Positions 34,286 to 41,982 of a stretch of 64,000 nt of DNA are shown in pieces; position 1 is the first letter of the stretch, and each line of letters opens with the position of its first letter. The notes beneath the pieces are model-generated. The model was not told where the DNA came from and searched no databases. It saw only the letters and a program-made list of their open reading frames with translations. This DNA comes from Sphingomonas sp. Leaf357 (GTDB lineage: Bacteria; Pseudomonadota; Alphaproteobacteria; Sphingomonadales; Sphingomonadaceae). The DNA is taken from contig NZ_LMPM01000001.1 of assembly GCF_001423845.1 (NCBI RefSeq), forward strand, positions 1,631,398 through 1,695,397, read 5' to 3'. Position numbers and translations under genes: made by a program.

Positions 34286-35071
34286 ATGCCGTTCACCACC
34301 TTGCGCTACGAAAAGATCGACCGGATCGCGATCGCCACTTTCGCGACGCCGGACAATCTCAACGGCATCACCGAAACTCGGCTCGACGAACTGGAAGCGG
34401 TGCTCGACGATTGCGAAAAGGATGAAACGCTCGGCGCGCTGATCCTGACGGGCGAGGGGCGCGCCTTCTGCGTCGGGCTCGATCTCGATCTGCTCGACCG
34501 CACCTTCAACGATCTCGATTTCTTCGACGTCATCGTCGCGCGGGTGAATGGCATCATCACGCGGCTGGAGAATCTGGATATCCCGACGATCGTGGCGAAC
34601 AACGGCTTCACCCGCGCCGGCGGGTTCGAGATTTCGCTGGGCTGCGATTTCATGATCGTCGCGGACGAGGCGAAGGTCGGCGACGTGCATACCGATGCCG
34701 GGGTCGTTCCCGCCGCCGTCACGCTGCGGCTGAAGCGCCGCGTGGGGGATCAGCGCGCCAAGGAAATCCTGTGGGGCGCGCGCTGGTACAAGGGGCAGGA
34801 AGCGGTCGATATCGGGCTGGCGATCAAGTCGGTTCCGCTGGCCACCCTGCGCGACGAGGCGATCGCCTATGCCCGCACGATGACCGACAAGCCGCGCGCG
34901 ACGCTCGCCACGCTGAAGCGGATCATGCGCGACGGCCATGGCCTGTCGGTGGCCGAGGGCGCTGCGCTCGAACTCGAGGCGTTCGCGCATTACAACCGCA
35001 CGCAGCCGTTCGGCCGCGAAGGCTATACCGCGTTTCGCGAGAAGCGCGTGCCGAGCTGGAAAGCGGCGTGA
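34286..35071 (+). CDS. Enoyl-CoA hydratase/isomerase family protein (variant active site)
   Basis: 261 aa with AGGAGA before the ATG. The crotonase fold is clear: TGEGRAFCVGLDLDLL and RAGGFEISLGCDFMIVADEA. The first catalytic Glu is present (Glu115, equivalent of Glu144 in rat crotonase). The second, expected 20 residues later, is His135 (GDVHTDAGVVP), so ordinary hydration is doubtful. Isomerase, hydrolase, dehalogenase or lyase chemistry is possible. It overlaps the start of the tannase-like gene by 1 nt (TGATG). Confidence 0.85.
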   Translation: MPFTTLRYEKIDRIAIATFATPDNLNGITETRLDELEAVLDDCEKDETLGALILTGEGRAFCVGLDLDLLDRTFNDLDFFDVIVARVNGIITRLENLDIPTIVANNGFTRAGGFEISLGCDFMIVADEAKVGDVHTDAGVVPAAVTLRLKRRVGDQRAKEILWGARWYKGQEAVDIGLAIKSVPLATLRDEAIAYARTMTDKPRATLATLKRIMRDGHGLSVAEGAALELEAFAHYNRTQPFGREGYTAFREKRVPSWKAA

Positions 35072-36900
35072 TGCGTATGCCCCTTTCCCCGTTCGTGCTG
35101 AGCCTGTCTAAGCACGTGCCGCAAACGCAGCGCTCGCGACACGCCCTTCGACAGGCTCAGGGCGAACGGAGTGTGTGGGTTTTGCTGGTGCTGGCGCTCG
35201 GCCTTTTCGCTACTCCTGCTCTTGCCCAGCACCCCGCCCCGCTGGCCACCGCCGCGAAAGTCGTGCTCGATCAGGATCGCTGCGAGGCGCTGGCAGGCGG
35301 GCGATTTCAGAAGCTGAAGGGCGCTGCCACCTGGATCACCCACGCCAGCTACGTCGCCGCGACGGACAAGCGCCAGGCGCTCTGCTCGATCGTGGGCTAC
35401 GTCAATCCGGCCAACAATTTCGGCCTGTATCTACCGATCGACCGCTGGAACGGCCGCTATCTGGTGCGCGGCTGCGGCGGCAGCTGCGGGTCGGTCGTGA
35501 CCGAACTCGCCTGCGGGCTGCACGCGCGCGACGGCTATGCGTGCCTCATCACCGACATGGGCCACAGCTCGACGTTGGCCGACAACAATTGGACCGAGAA
35601 CAACCTGCAGGGGCTGGTCGATTTCGGCTATCGCTCGACGCATGTCACGACGCTCGCGGGCAAGGCGATCGCCGAGTCGTTCTACGCCAGGACGCCCGAC
35701 AAATCCTATTTCTTCGCCTGCTCGACCGGCGGCCGCCAGGCGCTGATCGAGGCGCAGCGCTTCCCCGAGGATTTCGACGGCATCGTCGCCATCGCCCCCG
35801 CCAGCCTCGCTCCCTATGGCTCGAAACAGGCGGCCTCCGTCTCGGATGTCGACGCCTTCAACACCAAGCCCGACGATTCGCCGATCCTGCCCAATCGCAA
35901 GGCGATCCTGGTGCATCAGGCGGTCGTGCGGGCCTGCGACCGCAACGACGGCGTAGTCGACGGCCTGATCGGCGATCCGCGTACCTGCGGCTGGAAGCCC
36001 GAGGATCTGGCGTGCAAGGGCAGCGACATCCGCGATTGCCTGACGCCCGGCCAGATCGCGATGCTGCACAAGATGTACGATTGGCGCGGGGCCGAGAAGG
36101 GATCCGAGCTCAACTGGATCGGCAATTACATCCGCAACGCGCCGCTCGCCGGCGAGGCGTGGAAGCCGGTGTTCGATCTCGCGGTCGGGCGCGGCGATCC
36201 GGCGACGATCGAAAGCATGGTCAACCCGAACAACCCCGATCTGCGACCCTTCCGCGATCACGGCGGCAAGCTGATCCTCGTCCAGGGCTGGTCCGACCAT
36301 TCGGTCATGCCGCCGCCGACGATCGACTATTACGAGACGATGACCAAGACGATGGACGGCGCGGCCGCGACCAGAAAGTTCGCGCGCCTGTTCATGGTCC
36401 CCGGCATGGATCATTGCGCGGGCGGCGAGGGCGCGAGCGCGATCGATTACATGGCCGCGATCACCGCCTGGACCGAGGGTGCGCTCGCGCCTGAAAAACT
36501 GCGCGGCGTCCACCCGGTCGCCGGGGCACCGCTCGATTATTTCGGCGTCGACCTGCGCAATCTCGATCGCACATATTACGGCTTCGAACGCGATCATTAC
36601 GCCTGGCCCAAGGGCAGCGTCGCGGTCGGCCATGATGTCGCCGTCGTCACCGATAAACGCCCGCTCGACGTGCGGTTGGCCGAGACGGTCGCGCAGGCCG
36701 AACGCGCGGCGACGGCGGCGAACTTCCCGCGCCAGAGCGTCCTCAACGCCACCGAAAAAGCGGTGTGGGAGCTGTTCTACAAAAGCGGCAGCACCGCGAA
36801 GATGCAGAGCGCGGCGCTGACCCGGGTCGCCACCGGCCCGCTCTCGCCACTGGCGCGCGAGGCCGTCGCCCGCCTGCAAGCCGAACTCGCGCTCGATTGA
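35071..36900 (+). CDS. Tannase/feruloyl esterase family hydrolase (second copy, with repeat-derived N-terminus)
   Basis: 609 aa from the ATG at 35071, coupled to the hydratase-like gene by TGATG. After residues encoded by a palindromic repeat (about 7-33), a hydrophobic segment VWVLLVLALGLFATPALAQ forms the signal peptide. The catalytic set is complete: ACSTGGRQ (C217, S218), ACDRNDGVVDGLIG, VQGWSDHS and PGMDHC. The C-terminus is about 50 residues longer than in the first copy. It is probably exported and cleaves an aromatic ester. A start at GTG 35173 would lack any positive residues in the signal peptide, so I prefer the longer form. Confidence 0.82.
   Translation: MRMPLSPFVLSLSKHVPQTQRSRHALRQAQGERSVWVLLVLALGLFATPALAQHPAPLATAAKVVLDQDRCEALAGGRFQKLKGAATWITHASYVAATDKRQALCSIVGYVNPANNFGLYLPIDRWNGRYLVRGCGGSCGSVVTELACGLHARDGYACLITDMGHSSTLADNNWTENNLQGLVDFGYRSTHVTTLAGKAIAESFYARTPDKSYFFACSTGGRQALIEAQRFPEDFDGIVAIAPASLAPYGSKQAASVSDVDAFNTKPDDSPILPNRKAILVHQAVVRACDRNDGVVDGLIGDPRTCGWKPEDLACKGSDIRDCLTPGQIAMLHKMYDWRGAEKGSELNWIGNYIRNAPLAGEAWKPVFDLAVGRGDPATIESMVNPNNPDLRPFRDHGGKLILVQGWSDHSVMPPPTIDYYETMTKTMDGAAATRKFARLFMVPGMDHCAGGEGASAIDYMAAITAWTEGALAPEKLRGVHPVAGAPLDYFGVDLRNLDRTYYGFERDHYAWPKGSVAVGHDVAVVTDKRPLDVRLAETVAQAERAATAANFPRQSVLNATEKAVWELFYKSGSTAKMQSAALTRVATGPLSPLAREAVARLQAELALD
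35089..35169. repeat. Palindromic repeat within a coding region (81 bp)
   Basis: Arms CCGTTCGTGCTGAGCCTGTC and GACAGGCTCAGGGCGAACGG (imperfect complements) enclose about 40 bp. The length, 81 bp, is 27 codons, so the frame of the tannase-like gene is kept. The encoded residues (PFVLSLSK...RQAQGER) are typical of read-through of this kind of repeat. It is a separate family from types A, B and C. Confidence 0.75.
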
Positions 36901-36911
36901 AGGACGTCCTC

Positions 36912-37772
36912 TTGACCGGTTACATCGACATCGTCTGCAACATCTACACGCCCGAGGCGGTCCAGAATGGCTGGACCGGGCTGGACGACGATTTCAAGCG
37001 TCAGGTGCGCATGCCAGCCGACATGTTCGGCGGCGTCTCGATCGACGAGTATCTGAAGAAAATGGACCGCGCCGGGATCGAGCGGTCGCTGCTGATCGCG
37101 GTGCGGGCAGGCGACCTCAACGTGCGCGGATCGTGGGAGATTCCGTACAAGGTGATCGCGGACATCGTCGCGCAGCATCCGGATCGCTTTTCGGGCCTCG
37201 CGGGCATCGATCAGACGCGCGGCATGCAGGGCCTGCGCGACCTGACCCGGGCGGTCGAGGACTACGGCTTCGTCGGCGCGCATTGGTATCCCCACTGGTT
37301 CGCGACCGCGCCCGATGCGGCGCAGATCTACCCTTATTACGCGAAGTGCTGCGAACTCGATATTCCGATCATGATGCAGGTCGGGCAGAACCTCGTCTAC
37401 TCCAAGGAGCGCCGCCTGCCCTCCGTCGCGCGGCCGATCCTGCTCGATCAGGTCGCGATCGATTTCCCCGACCTGCCGATCATCGGCATCCATATCGGCG
37501 TGCCGTGGACCGACGAGATGATCGCGATGTGCTGGAAGCATCCGAACATCTACACCGCCGGCGACGCCTACGCGCCCAAGCATTGGCCCAAGCAATATGT
37601 CCGCTATGCCGACAGCTATGGCAGCCACAAGGTGCTGTTCGGCACCGACTGGCCGGTGATCGATCCCGAACGCGCGGTGGCCGAGGTCGCCGAACTCGGC
37701 CTGCGCCCCGCCAGTCACGCCAGGATGATGCGGGAGAATGCGCTGGCGGTCTTCACCAAGCTGCCGCGATGA
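36912..37772 (+). CDS. Amidohydrolase family 2 protein lacking HxH
   Basis: 286 aa from a TTG at 36912, with AAGGA 8 bases upstream; the first ATG at 37014 would remove the first strand of the barrel. Family motifs of ACMSD/LigW-like TIM-barrel proteins are present: HWYPHW near 125, IGIHIGVPW near 195 and a late LFGTDWPVI with the metal-site Asp. However, the N-terminal IDxHxH is IDIVCN, so both His are gone. Metal binding would need to be altered. It overlaps the ligase start (ATGA). A decarboxylase or hydrolase role is typical of the family. Confidence 0.75.
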   Translation: MTGYIDIVCNIYTPEAVQNGWTGLDDDFKRQVRMPADMFGGVSIDEYLKKMDRAGIERSLLIAVRAGDLNVRGSWEIPYKVIADIVAQHPDRFSGLAGIDQTRGMQGLRDLTRAVEDYGFVGAHWYPHWFATAPDAAQIYPYYAKCCELDIPIMMQVGQNLVYSKERRLPSVARPILLDQVAIDFPDLPIIGIHIGVPWTDEMIAMCWKHPNIYTAGDAYAPKHWPKQYVRYADSYGSHKVLFGTDWPVIDPERAVAEVAELGLRPASHARMMRENALAVFTKLPR

Positions 37773-39415
37773 TCCTGCCCAACCCCTTCCGCTCGATGAC
37801 CTTCGGCGGGGCGCTGCGCGCGGCGGCGGGGCGCGATCCGGGCAAGGTGGCGATCCTCGATGGCGCGCGCACCACCGACTTCCGCACGCTGGCGGAGCGT
37901 ATCGGGCGTTTGCGAGATGCCGCGATCGGGCTGGGCGTAACCAAGGGCGATATCGTCGCGATCGTCTCGCGCAACCGTACCGAATTCATCGAGGTTGTCG
38001 CCGGCTTGCCGGATGCCGGTGCGGCGGTAGCAACGATAAACCCACGCCTCGCACCCGCGGAAGTGCGTCAGGCGCTGGAGGATTGCGGCGCGCGGCTCGT
38101 GTTCACCGATCCGGATTCACGCGATCTGGTGGACCAAGCTATCTCAGCTCCAACCGCTTCCTCAACCCAAACCGCTTCCCCGGCGAAGGCTGGGGCCCAT
38201 TCGGGAGACCATAGTAACGAAGCGCGGTCCGCTATTACCTCCACCTCCGCGACTGGGCCCCGGCCTTCGCCGGGGAAGCACATCAAGGAGGTGACCTTCG
38301 GCCCCGAATACGAGGCCCTCCTCGCCAACGCCCCCACGCCAGCCGCCCGCCCTAGGATCGAGGAATGGGAGGCCTGGACGATTCCCTACACCTCCGGCAC
38401 CACCGGAAAGCCCAAGGGTGTCGTCCTCTCGCATCGCTCCCGCATGCTGGTGGGCCTGATCTGCGCCGCCGAGTTCGGCTGTTTCGGCCCCGACGACCGC
38501 TTCCTGGCGATGACGCCGATGAATCACGGTGGCGGGCTGGGCTTCCCGACCGGTATTCTCGCGGCGGGCGGATCGATCGAGATCCTCGACAGGTTCGATC
38601 CGGAGACGGTGCTGGAGCGGCTCAAGTTCGGCGGCATCACCGGACTGTTCATGGTGCCGACGCACTTCCAGATGATCTTCGCGCTGCCGCCCGAAACGCT
38701 GGCGAAATACGAACGCCCGCCGATCCGCGCGATCCTCGCCAACGCCGCCCCGCTGCCGCAGGCGATGAAGGAGAAGATCATCCCCTATTTCGGCAAGACG
38801 GTGTTGCACGAACTGTACGCCGCGACCGAGACGGGGCTGGTCTGCAACCTCCGCCCGAAGGACCAGCTGCGCAAGCAGAGTTGCGTCGGCACGACCTTCC
38901 CGCATGTCGAGGCCGAGGTGCGGCGCGACGATGGCAGCATCTGTGAGGCGGACGAGGTCGGCGAATTGTGGGCACGCGGGCCGGTGCTGTTCAACGGCTA
39001 TTGGAACCGCCCGGACGAGACGGCGAAGGCGGTGAAGGACGGCTGGGTCTCGGTCGGCGACATGGCGCGGCGCGACGCGGAGGGGTTCCTCTATATCGTC
39101 GATCGCAAGAAGGACATGGTCATCTCCGGCGGGGTCAACATCTACCCGCGCGAGGTGGAGGAAGTGCTGTTCGCGCATCCCGACATCGCCGATGTCGCGG
39201 TAATCGGCGTGCCCGACGAGACCTGGGGCGAGCGGCTGAAGGCCTTCGTCGTGCCGCGAGCGGGCGCCGTTTTCACCGCCGAAACGCTGGCGGCGCACTG
39301 CGCCGGGCGCATCGCCGGCTACAAGATCCCGAAGGATGTCGCATTGGTCGACGTCCTGCCGCGCAACGCCAACGGTAAGGTGCTGAAGACCGAACTCAGG
39401 CTGGACCGGGGATGA
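37769..39415 (+). CDS. AMP-dependent acyl-CoA synthetase with repeat-encoded insert
   Basis: 548 aa, starting within the amidohydrolase stop (ATGA). Adenylation-domain motifs: YTSGTTGKPKGV (P-loop, about 207), AATETG, GELWARGPVLFNGYW, and the C-terminal KDMVISGGVNIYPREVEEVL and NANGKVLKTEL with the catalytic Lys. It forms an acyl-adenylate and then a CoA ester. Residues about 136-170 are encoded by a palindromic repeat lying between the conserved LVFTDPDSRDLVDQ and EVTFGPEYEALL parts. The insert falls in a surface region of the N-terminal domain and keeps the frame. The substrate is probably an aromatic or short acid. Confidence 0.85.
   Translation: MILPNPFRSMTFGGALRAAAGRDPGKVAILDGARTTDFRTLAERIGRLRDAAIGLGVTKGDIVAIVSRNRTEFIEVVAGLPDAGAAVATINPRLAPAEVRQALEDCGARLVFTDPDSRDLVDQAISAPTASSTQTASPAKAGAHSGDHSNEARSAITSTSATGPRPSPGKHIKEVTFGPEYEALLANAPTPAARPRIEEWEAWTIPYTSGTTGKPKGVVLSHRSRMLVGLICAAEFGCFGPDDRFLAMTPMNHGGGLGFPTGILAAGGSIEILDRFDPETVLERLKFGGITGLFMVPTHFQMIFALPPETLAKYERPPIRAILANAAPLPQAMKEKIIPYFGKTVLHELYAATETGLVCNLRPKDQLRKQSCVGTTFPHVEAEVRRDDGSICEADEVGELWARGPVLFNGYWNRPDETAKAVKDGWVSVGDMARRDAEGFLYIVDRKKDMVISGGVNIYPREVEEVLFAHPDIADVAVIGVPDETWGERLKAFVVPRAGAVFTAETLAAHCAGRIAGYKIPKDVALVDVLPRNANGKVLKTELRLDRG
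38175..38278. repeat. Palindromic repeat inside the ligase gene (104 bp)
   Basis: 25-bp arms with one mismatch: CTTCCCCGGCGAAGGCTGGG then GCCCA, and TGGGC then CCCGGCCTTCGCCGGGGAAG, around about 54 bp. The surrounding sequence adds bases so that the ligase frame continues. Repeats of this type (CCCCGGCGAAGGC) are usually intergenic. Confidence 0.8.
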
Positions 39416-39419
39416 GATC

Positions 39420-40730
39420 ATGATCGAGGACAGCGCGCGCCCGCCCCGGAGCCTGTACGCCTGGTATGTCGTCGCGGTCCTGATCCTCGCCTACACGCTC
39501 TCCTATGTCGATCGCTCGATCCTGACGCTGATGGTCGCGCCGATCCGCGCGAGCCTACACATCAGCGACGTCCAGTTGAGCCTGCTCCACGGCCTCGCCT
39601 TCGCGATCTTCTACACCATCATGGGCATCCCGATCGGGCGGCTGGTCGACCAGCGCCGCCGCACCGGCATCGTCGCGGTGGGCGTGGGCCTGTGGAGCCT
39701 CGCCACCGCCGCGTGCGGCTTCGCCGGCAGTTTCGCCACCATGTTCGCGGCGCGGATCGGCGTCGGGGTGGGGGAGGCGGCACTGTCGCCCGCCGCCTAT
39801 TCGATGCTCGCCGACCAGTTCGAGGGCAAGCGGCTGGTGCGGGCGCTCAGTTTCTACCAGAGCGCGATCTATCTCGGCCCGGCGATCGCCACGCTGGCCG
39901 GCGGCGTGCTGCTCGGCCATCTGACCCCGCTGGATACCGCGATCGGCCATTTCGAACCGTGGCAGCTCGTCTTCATTCTCGTCAGCCTGCCGGGTCTCGC
40001 CGTGGCGCTGCTGGTGCTGACCCTGCGCGAGCCGGCCCGGCGCGGCACCGGCGGTCAGGCCGACGCGCCGCCGTTTCGCGCGGTGCTGCGCCGGGTCGCC
40101 GATCACAAGGGCGCTTACGGCCTGCTGATCCTCGGCCTGTGCTTTCAGAGCGTCATGTGGAACGGGGCCGCGGCCTGGATCCCGACGCACTTCATGCGCA
40201 GCTATGGCTGGACGCCGAACCAGGTGGCGTGGGGCTATGGCCCGGCCATCGCCATCGCCGGCACCTGCGGCGGGGTGTTCGGCGGATGGCTCGCGGGGCG
40301 GATGCGCGACAAGGGGCTGCGCGACGCCAATATCCGCATCGGCGTGATCGCGGCGCTCACCGCGCTGCCGTTCATCGTTGCCGCGCCGCTGATGCCGACG
40401 GCGGAATCGTCGCTGGCGCTCGTCGCCTGCTTCCTGTTCTGCGGCGCGATGCCTTACGGCGGCGCGGCGGCGGCGTTCCAGGAGATCACGCCCAATCGGA
40501 TGCGCGGACAGGTGTCGGCGATCTATCTGTTCTGGCTCAACCTTGCCGGCATCGGGCTGGGATCGACGATCGTGGCGCTCGCGACGCAGCATCTGTTCGG
40601 CGGCGATCTCGGCGTCGGCCGGGCGATCGCGACGGTCGCCGGCCTGTCCGCCTCGCTCTCGGCCGTCACGCTGATGCTGTGCCTCGCGCCCTATCGGCGG
40701 GCGATGGACCGGGCCGGCATCCTCAAATGA
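39420..40730 (+). CDS. Spinster-type MFS transporter
   Basis: 436 aa with about 12 membrane segments. The N-terminus (YAWYVVAVLILAYTLSYVDR, then SLLHGLAFAIFYTIMGIPIG) and GVGEAALSPAAYSMLADQF match the spinster-like MFS proteins common in sphingomonads. The purine-rich GGGGATGAG lies before the ATG. It is the last gene of the operon with the hydratase-like protein, tannase, amidohydrolase and ligase, so it may bring in the aromatic acid released by the esterase. Confidence 0.88.
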   Translation: MIEDSARPPRSLYAWYVVAVLILAYTLSYVDRSILTLMVAPIRASLHISDVQLSLLHGLAFAIFYTIMGIPIGRLVDQRRRTGIVAVGVGLWSLATAACGFAGSFATMFAARIGVGVGEAALSPAAYSMLADQFEGKRLVRALSFYQSAIYLGPAIATLAGGVLLGHLTPLDTAIGHFEPWQLVFILVSLPGLAVALLVLTLREPARRGTGGQADAPPFRAVLRRVADHKGAYGLLILGLCFQSVMWNGAAAWIPTHFMRSYGWTPNQVAWGYGPAIAIAGTCGGVFGGWLAGRMRDKGLRDANIRIGVIAALTALPFIVAAPLMPTAESSLALVACFLFCGAMPYGGAAAAFQEITPNRMRGQVSAIYLFWLNLAGIGLGSTIVALATQHLFGGDLGVGRAIATVAGLSASLSAVTLMLCLAPYRRAMDRAGILK

Positions 40731-40761
40731 GCTGTCGGCTGGTCGTGCGGGAGGTGGCGCC

Positions 40762-41982
40762 TCAATCCTTGATCGCGTCGGCCATCAGCGTCTGCGTCGT
40801 CGCCTGAAGCGGCGGCGCGACATAGGACAGCAACTGGATCATGCCTACAAACAGCAGGTCGTTTTCGGGATCGACCCAGAACCAGGTGCCGGCCGCGCCG
40901 TCCCAGTGATAGGTGCCTTTGCCGACGGGCACGCCGGCCAGATCGGGATCGGTGAAGACCACGCCGTTATATCCGTAGCCGAAACCGGGGCGGAATTTCT
41001 GGTGCCCGGCGACGAAGCGCGTTTCCAGCAAATCGTCGGGCAGGCGGTTGGTCATCTGTTCGCGCACCCCGGCCGCGCTGACGATGCGTCTGCCGTCCAG
41101 TTCGCCGCCGTTCAGCAGCATCTGCGCGTAGCGGGCATAATCCGGCGCGGTCGAGAACAGGCCGCCGCCGCCCATCGCGAACCGCGGCTCGGCTTCCGGA
41201 TCGGGCCGCAGCGGATTGCCCGGGAGCGGCGTCAGCGCCGCATCGGGTGCCTTGAGATACAGGGTCGCCAGCCGGTGCTTCTTGTCCGGCGCGACGAAGA
41301 AGGCGGTGTCGATCATGCCGAGCGGCGCGAAGATCCGCGTGCGCATGAACTCGGGCAGGGTCTGCCCGCTCAGCCGTTCGACGATCGCGCCCTGTACGTC
41401 CATCGCCAGGCTGTAGCGCCAGCGCGTGCCGGGCTGATAGGCGAGGGGGAGCGTCGCCAGCCGAGCGACCAGATCATTTAGATCGCTTGATTGCTGCACG
41501 CCGGCCGCGCGGTACATCGCCTCGACCCGATCGCTCGGTTCGCCGATATTGATGCCGTACGCAAAGCCTGCGCGATGCGTCATCAGATCGGCCATGGTCG
41601 GCGCGCGATCCGGCGCGACGAGGATCGGCCGGCCTGCCTCGTCCTCGCCGGCGAACACTTGCACGTCGGCCAGTTCGGGCAGGTGTTTCGCGATCGGATC
41701 GTCGGGATGCCACAGCCCCGCATCGTGCAGGATCATCATCGCCGTGCCGGTGATCGGCTTGGTCATCGAGAAGATGCGGAAGATCGTGTCCTCCGCCATC
41801 GGCTCGCCGCCGGCGATGTCCTTCAGCCCCATCGTCGTCAGGCGCGCGACCCGGCCATGTCGCGCGGTGAGCGTCACCGCGCCGGCGATCATCCCGGCGT
41901 CGATCTGCGCCTGCACGGCGGCTTCGACCGCATCGAGCCCGGCGCTGGACAGGCCCACATCCTCCGGTGCTGCATGCCGCAT
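40762..41982 (-). CDS. Serine beta-lactamase-like esterase (class C/EstB type)
   Basis: 406 aa from the ATG at 41982, overlapping the GH1 stop by 1 nt (TGATG). The SxxK motif is SMTK (Ser72, Lys75), with a Tyr in YSLAMDV as the second motif and HWDGAAGTWFWVDP in the place of the third. No signal peptide is seen, so it is probably a cytoplasmic esterase rather than a beta-lactamase. In an operon with a GH1 glycosidase it could remove acyl groups from a glycoside. Confidence 0.82.
   Translation of the reverse strand: MRHAAPEDVGLSSAGLDAVEAAVQAQIDAGMIAGAVTLTARHGRVARLTTMGLKDIAGGEPMAEDTIFRIFSMTKPITGTAMMILHDAGLWHPDDPIAKHLPELADVQVFAGEDEAGRPILVAPDRAPTMADLMTHRAGFAYGINIGEPSDRVEAMYRAAGVQQSSDLNDLVARLATLPLAYQPGTRWRYSLAMDVQGAIVERLSGQTLPEFMRTRIFAPLGMIDTAFFVAPDKKHRLATLYLKAPDAALTPLPGNPLRPDPEAEPRFAMGGGGLFSTAPDYARYAQMLLNGGELDGRRIVSAAGVREQMTNRLPDDLLETRFVAGHQKFRPGFGYGYNGVVFTDPDLAGVPVGKGTYHWDGAAGTWFWVDPENDLLFVGMIQLLSYVAPPLQATTQTLMADAIKD

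Noticed and set aside
40731..40761. Terminator between converging MFS and serine hydrolase genes
   Set aside because: No convincing stem-loop or T run in the 31 bp.
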